A stretch of DNA of 64,000 nt, from NCBI RefSeq assembly GCF_017591435.1, contig NC_059300.1:1096218-1160217 (forward strand), given 5' to 3'. Made by a program: the position numbers and the translations under genes. Of this stretch, positions 51,639 through 61,718 are shown one piece after another. The stretch's first letter is position 1. Every line of letters begins with the position of its first letter. Source of the DNA: Portunus trituberculatus (lineage: Eukaryota > Arthropoda > Malacostraca > Decapoda > Portunidae). The notes beneath the pieces are model-generated. The model saw only the letters and a list, made by a program, of their open reading frames with translations. It did no database searches and was not told where the DNA came from.

Positions 51639-53041
51639 TTACCATATCTCCATTATCTGATTTTTCTTTAAAGCTATGTACATTATGTGCACAATTTCAT
51701 CATTTAATGCATTCCTCTTTTCCACTGTTCTATGTGTAAAACTGTTTTTTTCCAATATCTTTCGCACACTGCCTCTTCCTAATATTCTTTGAATGTCCTC
51801 TTGTCCTTCCAGCTTCTTCTGTCACCAGCACCAGGTCTTGCTTGTCTATCTTTTCAATTCCATCAATTATTTTATACAATATTATTAGATATCCTCCTTC
51901 TCTTCTATCTTGTAAGGCTGGCAGTTCCATTTCCTTCAGCCTTTCTTCATATGTTAGGTCCTTTAGTTCCTGCACCATCTTTGTATCTATCCTCTGAATC
52001 CATTCTAATCTTCTTACAATCTTTTTCAAGCTCAGCGACCACACCATTGTTGCATATTCCGACTGTAGACGTATCATACTCGTAATTTTTTTCCATGTAT
52101 TGAAATGCCACCCCAATTTAGTCAACATTTTAAACATTGTTCCACATATTCTACTTATGTGCTTTTCAGGACTCGAGAGTTTCTTGTACAACCATTCCCA
52201 GATCTTTTTCCTCTTTTGTCTTCATTATTTGTTCCTCTCTCATCAAATAGTTCCATACTGGTCTTCTCTTACTTTTTCCTATTTCCATTACGTGGCATTT
52301 CTTGGCATTGAATTCTAAATTCCACTTCTTACTCTCATAAATTTTGTCTATATCTTCCTGCACCAGCAAACAGTCTTCTCGGGTCTTAATTACTCTTAAC
52401 AATTTTGCATCATCACCAAACAAATTAATATAACTGATCACTCTATACTGTATGTCGCCTACATGTACCTGGAACATAATGGGGGTTAACACTGATCCCT
52501 GCGGCACTCCATTTGTTACTTTACCCCAGGATGAGTATGTATTCCTGATCACAGTTCTCATCTCTCTATCCTTCAAGTAATCCCTTATCAAATCTAATAT
52601 TTTTCCTCGCAGTCCTCCTATGCTCTCCAACTTCCAAAGTAGTCTGCTATGTGGGACTTCATTAAAAGTCATTTTCTTTGCTCCAGGTACACAGTGTCCA
52701 CCTATCCATCTCTGTTCTCCAGTCCTTCTACTACTCTTGAGTAGAAACTTAGCAAATTTGACACACATGATTTTCCTGTCCTGAACCTAAATTGTCTCTT
52801 TGATATAACTTGTTTTTCATCCAGATATTTTATCCATTTTCTTTGATAACAATTTCACGTATCTTGCCCACAACACTTGTAAGTGACACCGGTCTGTAAT
52901 TTAATGGCTCAGTTGACTTTCTTCCTTTGAATACTGGGATTATGTCAGCTCTCTTCCATCCCAGTGGTATTCTCCCTTCCTTTAATGAGCTGGTAACCAT
53001 TTCCCAAATTGGTTCAAACAATTGTTCTTTACATTCCTTTA
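51639..53041 (-). mobile_element. LINE F, 5'-truncated CR1/L2-like copy
   Basis: RT pieces: 53021-52830 (WKRADIIPVFKGRKS, YRPVSLTSVVGKI), 52768-52166 (DYLKDREMRTVIRN, NGVPQGSVLTPIMFQV, NLFGDDAKLLRVI, FNAKKCHVMEIGKSKRRP) and 52191-51730 (the C-terminal block). The catalytic box is FGDD instead of FADD. The YLDLKKAFD segment is corrupted near 52680. It is closest to LINE I in sequence and lies on the opposite strand. Confidence 0.85.
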
Positions 53042-53796
53042 ATGTGTGGGTGTAAGGGGGAGGGGCTCATAGTGATCTGTCTCCATATCTACATTTATCC
53101 AACTTTTCCTTAAATTTGTGCACACGTTCTGCTGCTACAATCTCTTCATTCATTCTGTTCCAGATGTCCACCGTCCTACATAGAAAACTAAACTTTTCAT
53201 TGTTCCTCAAACACTGACTATTCATGATCTTCTTGGAGTGTCCTCTTATTCATCTACCTCCATCCTATGTCAGTGATACCAGGTCTTGTCTATGTATCTT
53301 TTCCATACTAACTTATACATCGTTACTAGATCTCCTCTTTCCTGTCTATCCTTCAAAGTTGGCAGTTCCATTTCCTTCAGTCTTTTTTCATAAAGAAGAT
53401 CCTTTATTTCAGGCACCATCTTTGTAGCGGTCCTTTGGATTTTCTTTAGTTTCCTTATGTCCTTCTGCCTGTATGGTGATCTTACCACTGCTACATATTC
53501 TAGTCTAGGTCTTTTCATTGTGGCTATGATCTTTTTCATCATACTCTTATCCATGTAATTGAATACCACCCTAATATTTGTTAGTATTTTGTATGTTGAA
53601 GCAAATAACCTATTTGTGTGTCTTTCTGAAGTCTTGTATAATCACTCCAGGATCTTTCTCTCCACTCCTTTTTTATTATAATCTCTTCTCCCCTTTTGTA
53701 TTTCCACATAGGTCTCCTATTACTTATACTCATTTCCATTACATGGCATTTCCTGGTATTAAATTCTTATTTCCACTTTTGGCACCTTTCCCAGTT
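53042..53796 (-). mobile_element. LINE G, 3' fragment
   Basis: The minus strand contains the C-terminal block: NYMDKSMMKKIIATMKRPRL, KLKKIQRTATKMVPEIKDLL, and a decayed end with WNRMNEEI-like sequence near 53150. Frames are broken. The 3' boundary at (TG)n/GGGTG near 53042 joins LINE F; the 5' edge meets a SINE tail at 53797. Confidence 0.75.
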
Positions 53797-53899
53797 GTGT
53801 GTAATTCACCTCGGTTGCCTACTGGCCACGCAGCCAGCCCTCCCCATTACGGAGCGAGCTCAAAGCTCATAGACTGATCTTCGAGTATGACTGAGACCA

Positions 53900-53902
<3 letters not shown>
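53797..53902 (-). mobile_element. SINE-2 copy S4 (3' part)
   Basis: Tail TGTGTGTAATTCACCTCGGT and body up to CTTCGAGTATGACTGAGACC on the plus strand match the 3' half of S5. It is cut by (GT)n at 53902. Confidence 0.8.

Positions 53903-53976
<74 letters not shown>
53902..53976. repeat. (GT)n, tail of SINE S5
   Basis: A pure GT tract lies between the truncated S4 and S5. Confidence 0.95.
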
Positions 53977-53979
<3 letters not shown>

Positions 53980-54262
53980 TCACCACCACGGTCATTTGCT
54001 GGTCACCCAGCTAGCCTTCCCTATTACAGAGTAAGCTCAGAGCTCATAGACCGATCTTCGGGTAGGATTGAGACCACAACACACTCCACACACCAAGAAA
54101 GTGAGGCCACATCCCCTCGAGTTACATCCCATACTTATTTACTGCTAAGTGAACAGAGGCTACACATTAAGAGGCTTGCCCATTTGCCTCGCCGTTTCTT
54201 GGGACTCGAACCCAGACCCTCTCAGTTGTGAGCTGAGCGTGCTAACCGCTACACTACGCGGT
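53977..54262 (-). mobile_element. SINE-2 copy S5 (complete, head type 2)
   Basis: On the minus strand ACCGCGTAGTGTAGCGGTTA starts a tRNA-Val-like head. The anticodon loop CTCACAA (CAC) sits in a CTCAG/CTGAG stem, followed by T arm GGGTTCGAGTCCC. Linker CGAGGCAAATGGGCAAGCCT, the SINE-2 body and an AC-rich tail follow. The head joins the tail of LINE A5. Confidence 0.88.
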
Positions 54263-55795
54263 ATGTATTTACCTAGTTGTAGTTTTACAGGGCCTGGGCT
54301 TTATGCTCATGTGGCCCCGTTTCCATATCTACACTTATCCAATCTTACTTTAAAAGTGTGCACACTCGTTGCAGATACTACTTCTTCATCTAAACTGTTC
54401 CACGTCTCAATACATCTCTGCGGGAAACTATATTTTTTAACATCTTTTTACTATGCAATCTTGTGCTTCGGATGTCATATTCTTCTCTCAGGATCAGTTT
54501 CTCATTATCCACTTGGTCCATTCCGTTGATCAATTTATAAACTTGTATCAGGTCTCTCTCCCTTCTTTGTTCCAGGGTTGGTAGATCCATAGCCTTTAGT
54601 CTCTCCTCATATGTCATCCCTTTAAATTCTGGAACCATTCTTGTAGCTATTTTTTGTAGCCTCTCCAATTTCCTTATGTGTTTCTTTTTATGAGGGGTCC
54701 ACACTACTCCTGCATATTCCAATCTGGGTCTTATTATAGTACTTATCAATTTCTTCATCATTTCTTTGTCCATGTAGTGAAATGCTACTCCAATATTCCT
54801 TAGCAAATTATATGTTTCTCTAAAAATTCTATCAATATGGCTTACTGGTTGATTGTTTTCTTCCATTGTCACTCCTAAGTCCTTTTCCTTTTGACTTTCT
54901 CCAGTTCTACTCCATCTCCCATCTTATAGATTCCCACAGGTCGTCTTTCACTCTTTCCCATTTCCATGACATGGCTTTTGTTCACATTGAATTCCATTTC
55001 CCACTTTTTCTCCATTCCCATATCTTATTTAGGTCTTCTTGCAGTATTTCACAATCCTCTTTTTGCTTTATAACTCTGCACAGTTTCGTATCATCTGCAA
55101 ACAGATTTATGTAGCTGTTCACTCCTTCTGGCATGTCGTTAATATAAATGAGGAAAAGTATTGGTGCCAATACTGACCCTTGTGGCACTCCGCTTTCTAC
55201 TGCTCTCCACTTGGACTTCATATCTTTAACTACCGTCCTTATTTCTCTCCCCCTCAAATAATTTTCTATCCATCTCAATGTGCTTCCTTTTAAGCCACCC
55301 TTCTCTAACTTCCATAGTAATCTTGCATGTGGCACTTTGTCAAACGCCTTTTTTAAATCCAAATAAATACAGTCAACCCATCCCTCTCTCTCTTGTACTC
55401 TATCAACTATTCTAGAATAGAAACTCAATAAATTAGTTACACAAGACCGTCTTTTCCTAAAACCAAATTGGCTATTTGATATCAATTTTTTGTCTTCAAG
55501 GAACTCGATCCATTGTTTCTTTATTATTCTTTCACACATCTTGCATATTACACTAGTTAGTGATACCGGTCTGTAATTTAAAGGTTCTTCCTTCCTCCCG
55601 CTCTTATATATGGGAACCACCTCAGCTCTTTTCCACTCCACTGGCACTGTTCCATTTTCTATTGAGCATTTTATGATGTTGAATATAGGACTTGCTAGTT
55701 CTTCCCTACATTCTTTCAGTATTTTGCCTGAGACTTCATCTGGTCCCATTGCCTTTTCCTCATCTAGTTCTGTCATCAACTTTTTTAGTTCGTAT
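54263..55795 (-). mobile_element. LINE A5, 5'-truncated
   Basis: Tail TATTTACCTAGTTGTAG. Coding: 55779-54982 (265 residues: MGPDEVSGKILKECREELA, YRPVSLTSVICKMCERI, YLDLKKAFDKVPHA, SGVPQGSVLAPILFLIYIND, LFADDTKLCRVI) then 54872-54390. Defects are few: a frame change at the KWEMEF segment (about 54985-55010), a deletion near RGRCL (about 54440), and Arg to stop at the C-terminus. Very close to A4. The 5' edge meets the (GT)n-containing tract at 55796. Confidence 0.9.
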
Positions 55796-55806
55796 TGTGT
55801 GTGTAG

Positions 55807-55870
<64 letters not shown>
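55796..55870. repeat. (GT)n, tail of LINE A6
   Basis: A GT tract with one AGTT interruption joins the truncated A5 to the tail of A6. Confidence 0.95.
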
Positions 55871-55872
<2 letters not shown>

Positions 55873-56514
55873 TTACGTAGTTGTATTTACCTAGTTGTAG
55901 TTTTACAGGGCCTGGGCTTTATGCTCGTGTGACCCCGTCTCCATATCTACACTTATCCAATCTTACTTTAAAAGTGTGCACACTCGTTGCAGACACCACT
56001 TCCTCATCTAAACTGTTCCACGTCTCAACACATCTCTGCGGGAAACTATATTTTTTAATATCTCTCAGACATCTTCCTTTTCTCAGCTTTTTACTATGCG
56101 ATTTTGTGCTTCGGATGTCATATTCTTCTCTCAGGATCAGTTTCTCATTATCCACTTGGTCCATTCCGTTGATCAATTTATAAACTTGTATCAGGTCTCC
56201 TCTCTCCCTTCTTTGTTCCAGGGTTGGTAGATCCATAGCCTTTAGTCTCTCCTCATATGTCATCCCTTCAAATTCTGGAACCATTCTTGTAGCTATTCTT
56301 TGTAGCCTCTCCAATTTCCTTATGTGTTTCTTTTTATGGGGAGTCCACACTACTCCTGCATATTCCAATCTGGGTCTTATTATAGTACTTATCAATTTCT
56401 TCATCATTTCTTTGTCCATGTAGTGAAATGCTACTCCAATATTCCTTAGCAAATTATATGTTTCTCTAAAAATTCTATCAATATGGCTTACTAGTTGATT
56501 GTTTTCTTCCATCG
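55871..56514 (-). mobile_element. LINE A6, 3' fragment with intact frame
   Basis: Two tail units (TATTTACGTAGTTG, TATTTACCTAGTTG). The minus-strand open stretch 56512-55919 (197 residues) covers MEENNQLVSHIDRIFRETYN to the natural stop without a defect, including RPRLEYAGVVWTPH and TWNSLDEEVVSATS. The 5' truncation meets (GT)n at 56515. Confidence 0.9.
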
Positions 56515-56532
56515 TGTGTGTGTGTGTGTGTG
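56515..56532. repeat. (GT)n, tail of LINE H
   Basis: A GT tract joins A6 to the 3' end of LINE H. Confidence 0.9.
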
Positions 56533-57931
56533 TATTTACCTAGTTGCATATTACAAGGGTTTGAGTGGAGCTCATAGTGACCTAATCAATCTAATTTTAT
56601 CCAACTTTTCCTAAAATACATCTACACTTTCTGCTGTTATAATCTCTTCACTAAATCCATTCCAGATATCCACCATCCTATGTGGAAAACTAAACTTTTT
56701 AATGTTCCTCTTACATTGGCTTTTCATGATCTTCTTAGAGTGTTCTTTTGTCCATCTATCTCCATCTTCAATTAGTGATACTAGGTCTAGTCTATCTATC
56801 TTTTCTATATAGTTCACTATCTTATACTACATCATTATCAAATCTCCTCTCTTCCATCTATCTTTCAAAGTTAGTACGTAGTTCCATTTCTTTCAGTCTT
56901 TCTTCATAGGGAAGGTCTTTTTATTTCTGGCACCATCTTTGGATTCTTTCTCATTTCCTGATATCTCTTTGTATGTCTGGTGACCACACCACTGCTACAT
57001 ATTCAAGTCTGGGTCTTATCATGGTGGTTATGATCCTTTTTATCATACTCTTGTCCACATTTTTTTTCTTTTTCTATTTTCTAATGTTATGGCTTATAGT
57101 GTCTGCAGGTATACTTGAAGAGTATGTATGGGAAGCGTTGTTCAGCTTCCACCCATTAGTGATGCAGGCAATTTTATTTACAGTGGTATCCATATTAGGG
57201 CCAATATCACCATCCAAGTGCATCTTTGGTGTAACCATCTAGAACCCAAGTATCATGGTGACATATAGGTAAGTTTAAACCACTCAACAAATGGCAAAGT
57301 TTCAAGGCAGCACATGGTGGGATTCAAACCTATGCATGGATGTCTGTCTGGCATCCTGATATTTGTTAATGTCTTGTATGTTGAAGCAAATAACCCATTT
57401 ATGTGTATTTCTAGGGTCTGGGTGTTTCATATGACCGCTCCTATATCTTTCTCTTCCTTCCTCTTTATTATAATCTCTTCTAATATGTTGTATTCCCAGG
57501 TTGGCATTTTATTACTTTTACAAATCTCCATTACATGGCATTTCTTGGCATTAAATCCTAATTTCCATTTTTGGTTCCATTCCCAGATCTTGTCAATATC
57601 TTTTTGCAATTCCATACAGTCTTCGATGTTCCTTATTATTCTCGAGTTTTGCATTGTCTGTAAACAAATTTATGTATCTACTTAAGCCCTCTTGTACATC
57701 ACTAATATACATTTGGAACATTACCTGTGCCAGCACTGAACCCTATGGTATGCTACTAGTTACTGTGTTCCAACTTGATAGGGTGTCTCTTATCACTGTC
57801 TATATTTCCCTTTCTGTAAAGTAGTCTCTCATCTAACTTAAGATACTTCCCTGTATTCTTTCTGTGTGTTCTATTTTCCATAACAGGTTTCTATGTGGTA
57901 CTCTGTCAAAAGCCTTTTAAATATCTAGATA
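56533..57931 (-). mobile_element. LINE H, decayed CR1/L2-like copy with a SINE insertion
   Basis: The tail TATTTACCTAGTTGCATATT is at 56533. C-terminal block FSFPHRMVDIWNGFSEEI lies in 56817-56611. After the SINE come KCHVMEICKSNKMP and IDKIWEWNQKWKLGFN (57654-57427). The FADD box has decayed to FTDN (about 57660). AFDRVPH and YLDI lie at about 57890-57930, where the copy is cut by a Tigger-type terminal repeat. Many stops. Confidence 0.75.
57060..57352 (-). mobile_element. SINE-1 copy 3, inserted in LINE H
   Basis: On the minus strand the sequence starts near the B box (GGTTTGAATCCCACCATGTG) and runs through GTTGAGTGGTTTAAACTTAC and CTTCAAGTATACCTGCAGAC to a T-rich stretch (plus strand) at 57060, the poly-A tail. 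LINE G-like sequence continues on both sides (CATACTCTTGTCCACAT... and ...CTGATATTTGTTAATGTC). Confidence 0.75.
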
Positions 57932-58500
57932 CAGTGGTACCTTGAGATACAAGCTAACTGAGATTAGAGTTTTCTGAGATATGAGCTATGATTTGGTCCA
58001 TTTTTTTATTCTGAGATATAAGCAGAATTTTGAGATATGAGTCATGCTTGGGGTTGTTGTCGCTAGTCAGTGGCTCGGCACATTAGTCCAGCCTCAGCTG
58101 AGCAAATATCTACGCATTTCTCACAGATCTTGTGCATTGTGAATGTTCTTTCATCATTTTCACACTTTTTACTGACCTATTTTTTGTTTTAAGAATGTGC
58201 AGCTTTAATTAATGTTTAATATTTATGTGTGAATAGTGCCTGCATCCCTTTTTCCCTTCCTCCTACTCCGCCATTCACCACCATTAGCCAAAAACGTCTC
58301 TCTCCAAGGTATAAACACTAAATAAACTTCTGCTTTTACATATATTTTTATGCATTGATAAAGTAAACATGTGTATGTAACTGAAAAGGCAAAAATAAAT
58401 TTCTCCCATCTCTGCCTACCTCCTCCGATGCGTATCACCAAGGGGGGGAACAATGTTAACAAACCTCTGCGGCAGCGGGGCACAGCCTCTATCCTCTCTC
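57932..58500. mobile_element. Tigger-type element fragment (M4), one end visible
   Basis: It begins CAGTGGTACCTTGAGATACA after TA (57930-57931), inside the YLDI codons of LINE H. The start matches the terminal repeat at 61719 (CAGTGGTGCCTTGGAATACG). Repeated GAGATATGAG words follow. No opposite terminal repeat was found, so the right boundary is a guess. No transposase remains. Confidence 0.65.
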
Positions 58501-58879
58501 TCTCTCTCTCCCTAGCCTACTTAAAACTTCATTCATTCTATGAATAATGTTTACAGGATTGTCAACGAGCTCTTTTGTGATTTTTAGAGCAGCCAGTCTT
58601 CTGTGGGTGGCTATATTTGTACACTCCAGCTGATCGAGACACGCAAGGGAGGGTGGGGATGCGCTAGAGTAATTTCCTGTGGAATGAACCCCTCTGAGAT
58701 AAATATAAAAGTAGTTTATCTACTTATATATCCTTCTGTTATGTTTTATTATGTTTCTATACAATCATTTTTATTTACAAATATCTTTTGTTGCTATATA
58801 TACTAATTACCCATATATATGCCTATATGCCATTATTCCCACACTCAACACAGGAAAATCAACTAGCACCTCTATATAG
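58501..58879. other. AT-rich stretch between M4 and the DIRS-like element
   Basis: A short (CT)n run (about 58493-58512) and no recognisable coding sequence. Base composition changes to GC-rich from about 58900. Confidence 0.45.
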
Positions 58880-58889
58880 AGATCGTGCC

Positions 58890-58897
58890 TATAAAAG
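58890..58897 (+). promoter_or_regulatory. Candidate TATA box of the DIRS-like element
   Basis: TATAAAAG lies at the AT-rich to GC-rich transition, about 180 bases upstream of the first gag Met at 59073. Weak evidence only. Confidence 0.3.
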
Positions 58898-59072
58898 TAC
58901 CACGTCACCCCCACGCGCATGTGCGTCGGGAATCACCAGCCCAGCTGGCCACCATACCTCAGATCCTTTCTGTGCTCGGCACGGTGTTCACCTGCGCCTC
59001 TTCTTGCTTCTTCCTGCCTTTTTTGGTGCCCGCTGCCTTGCCGCTTCCATTTCTACTTCTCCCTGAGTCACC

Positions 59073-61139
59073 ATGACCACTCGGAGTTGTGTTGCATGCA
59101 AGAGGTGGTTGCCGGGCGTGGCTTTAGAGTGTGAAGGATGCTGAGAAACATTCTGCTAGGGAAAAGAAGCAAGCCAAGTTGTCTGGCAGTTCCAGTGAGA
59201 AGTGTTCTCACCAGCAGGAGCAGGCTTCTGAGGCCCCTTGGACCAGCTGGTCTGTCACTGTAGAGTCTTATCTTGCTGCTATGAGGCTTCTATTGCCCAG
59301 TTGTCAGTGGTCTTGTTGCCCCCTGCCTCCAGTTCCATGTTTTCAGGCTTTGCAGATGGCGGAGCGAGTGTGCATCCGCCCCTCAGGTTGGTGCCGGGTG
59401 TAAGGGGGACCCGGTCTCCCTTGGCTCAGGCCCTTCGGTGGTGGCTGCTGGTAGTAGTGGAGTGAGTCTCAGTGTGTCCCCTCTCCCTGGTTTGGCTCCA
59501 GGTGTGGGGGGCAGGCTCCCTCTGTTCCAAGCCCTGCCCCAGAGTTGGCAGTCGGGAGAGTGAGTTTGCGTGCAGCCCTGTGCCCTGCCCTGCCGCCGAT
59601 AGTGAGTGGCGTGCCTTCTCTTGCTGTTCCTGGCCTTTTCACGGAGTTTTCGGGGCTCGGTGGAATTAGTGTGTGTGCAGCCCCTCTCCCTAGTCTGGCT
59701 CTGGGAGTAAGGGTGGTCCAGCCCCCCCCTGTTTCAGGCTCTTTCGCAGACTTCTCTGGTTTCGGGGGTGTGAGCTTGAGTGCAGCTCCACTCCCTAGCG
59801 TGGCTCCAGGCGTGAATGGTGCAGACTCCCTCTGTGTCAGGTGCTTCCAGGGAGTTTTCAGGTCTCGGTGGAATGAGCTTGCATGCAGCCCCACTCCCCT
59901 GTGTGGCTCTGGGATTGAGTGGTTTGCAGGCTCCCGCTGATCCTGTTTCTTCCATGGCTGGTCCTGGAATTAGTGGATTGAGTCTACACGCAGTTCCTCT
60001 CTCTGGTAAGGGCTTGGTGGTTTGTGGGGAGCCAGCTCCCACTGTGCCAGTCTCCTCTTTATACCTTGTTGGTGGCGGAGAAATGGGATTTCATGCAGCA
60101 CCACTCCCTGGTAGGTTGCCGGGTGATGGCAATTTTGCAGGCTCGGCGGGCGTGTCTTTCATGGGCCAGCCTCATGTTGATTTGCTGCATGGGTCAATGT
60201 CCTGGCAGGTCTCACCCCAGCCAGTTGATGTGGGCGTGGACCCAGGTGGCGCAGTAGTTAGTCAGGCTGCAGCCATGGGCTGGCCTTTGTTTTCTGAAGA
60301 GGTGGATGAGGTTTTTGATGACGTTCCCTTTGAGGAGGATGGCACTCCAGATGAGAAGGGTGTGGCCTCCTTTTGTGAGCTTATTACCTCAGTGAGAAAG
60401 TCCTTGGGTCTCCCCATGCCCTCTTCTCTTGCTTCCATTCTTCAGACTGGGGTTCAGCGCACCTCGGGGACTTCACAGCCTGGCCCCACTCCCTTGGTGC
60501 TGCCTTGTTCTCCCCTGGCTCTGGAGGTTTGCAGGGAACAACTGGGATGTTCCCTAGGGATCCCTAATCCGGCTTCAGCCAAATTCACCTTACCCAGGAG
60601 GTGGGCTTCAAGGATGGAGAGGTGGTACACTCCAGAAGGAGAGTCTTGTGGGGCTCCTCCTCTCAATGATGAGCTGCTCCATTTGGCAGAGAGTAAAGAT
60701 CTGTCTGTGAGTCTTCCCTGGCGTATGGCTACTCAATTTGAGGGTATTTTGAGTAGTCTGGTTGATATTACTTCCTGGACAGATCAGGTTCTGGGGGGCC
60801 TTTGCTGGTCTTTCCAGTGCTGCCCCCCAGAGGGGCTTGGACTGCCTGGGAGCTCTTGCCAGGGCAAATTTAGATATTATGCAGCCCTGTGAAATGCTCC
60901 GTTTGAGGATAGTGTTACGTAGGCAGGCTGTGGTGAGAGACCTCCCTAATACCTACGGTGACCAGGAGAGATGGCAATTGATGTCTTCCCCCGTTGGCTT
61001 CCATCTTTTTCATGATCAGACTCTGGAGCAGAGGGAACTTGAGTCCTCGCAACGGTCCCTCGTATCCCAGATTGCTCGTGGCCTGGCTTCCACAGTTCAG
61101 GGCATCAGGGCTAAGGCTGGTCGTGCTGTTGGTTCCTGA
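59073..61139 (+). pseudogene. DIRS-like gag, frameshifted, with tandem repeats
   Basis: It starts MTTRSCVACKRWLPGVALEC, with a Cys pattern (CxxC, then CEGC) like the small N-terminal finger of DIRS gag proteins. It meets a stop at 59142 and continues one frame over (DAEKHSAREKKQAKLSG). From about 59460 to 60150 come about seven degenerate repeats of a 33-38-residue unit (GGMSLHAAPLPCVALGLSG and variants). A 358-residue open stretch (59816-60892) carries the repeats' second half and an acidic region (FSEEVDEVFDDVPFEEDG). Near 60790 the frame changes again, with RGLDCLGALARANLDIMQP and ERELESSQRSLVSQIARGLAS to the stop at 61139. The protein would form the particle or RNP of the element. Gag assignment depends on position and the finger; the repeat is unusual. 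Confidence 0.6.
59459..60150 (+). repeat. About seven degenerate tandem repeats (unit about 95-115 bp) in DIRS-like gag
   Basis: Approximate unit starts are 59459, 59558, 59662, 59770, 59871, 59965 and 60079, each beginning near GAATGAGCTTGCATGCAGCC or a variant. The last unit is partial. Units differ by about 20-40% and in length, and the translated motif SL(H/S)AAPLP is retained in most. Confidence 0.7.
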
Positions 61140-61718
61140 CACCTTGTGCCAGTTGTGCCTCCTTCAGTTCTGTCCCCTCCTACTCCTAAGGCGAGTCGTT
61201 CCTTTTGCTCTCGAGGATTCTTCTGTGGCTGCTCTAGGAGCCGTCAGGGATCTTGCTAAGGACGCTGCAGAGGTGCCACTGCAAGTTGGGGCTTGTCTTC
61301 AGCGGCACTGGCAAGAGTGGGTGGTCAAAACCCTTTGGTATGATTATGTTCTTCCTTTCCACAGGGATCCTCCCCTCTCGAGCGCGGCTGTGGAGTTTCC
61401 GTCGTACAGGGAGGGCTTGGACTGTCATTTGGCTCTGGAGGCCGTGGTTTCCGAGATGCTGGTAAAGGGAGCTACAGAACCAGTGGTAGACCCTCAGGCT
61501 GGGCTCTTTTCTCACGTCTTCCTTGTGCCCAAGACCACAAAGGGCTGGAGGCCGATTTGCGACCTTTCGGTCTTAAATTGTTTCCTGGTGGTGACCCACT
61601 TCTGCATGGAGACAGTTTCTTCAGTGCTTGAGTCAATGGCAGAGGGCAAGTGGATGGTGTCCTTGGACCTGCAGGACGCTTACTATCAGGTTCCTATCCA
61701 CCCTCAGTCACGCAAGTA
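60994..61718 (+). pseudogene. DIRS-like reverse transcriptase, N-terminal half
   Basis: The open frame reads VGACLQRHWQEWVVKTLWYD, then LPFHRDPPLSSAAVEF, LEAVVSEMLVKGATEPV, SHVFLVPKTTKGWRPICDLS, METVSSVLESMAEGKWMVSL and DLQDAYYQVPIHPQSRKY. This order and wording is the DIRS-type RT start, through the first catalytic aspartate (SLDLQDAYYQVPIHP). It ends exactly at a TA-flanked Tigger terminal repeat; the frame running on to 61812 is Tigger sequence. The second RT half (the YxDD-type box) is not found anywhere in the window. Overlap with gag's end suggests pol in a different frame, as in other DIRS elements (inference). Confidence 0.82.

Larger units (their letters stand above)
58880..61718 (+). 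mobile_element. DIRS-like retrotransposon, left part
   Basis: A GC-rich block contains a gag-like region and then an RT whose wording is typical of DIRS-type elements, which move with a tyrosine recombinase and have inverted or split terminal repeats (known for the group). The left edge is set by composition; a TATAAAAG at 58890-58897 may be its promoter. It is interrupted at 61719 by a Tigger element and resumes near 63838. The recombinase is not in the window. Confidence 0.75.

Noticed and set aside
59469..59894. A 141-codon minus-strand open frame over the DIRS gag repeats
   Set aside because: It mirrors the GC-rich tandem repeats on the coding strand and shows no independent signature.
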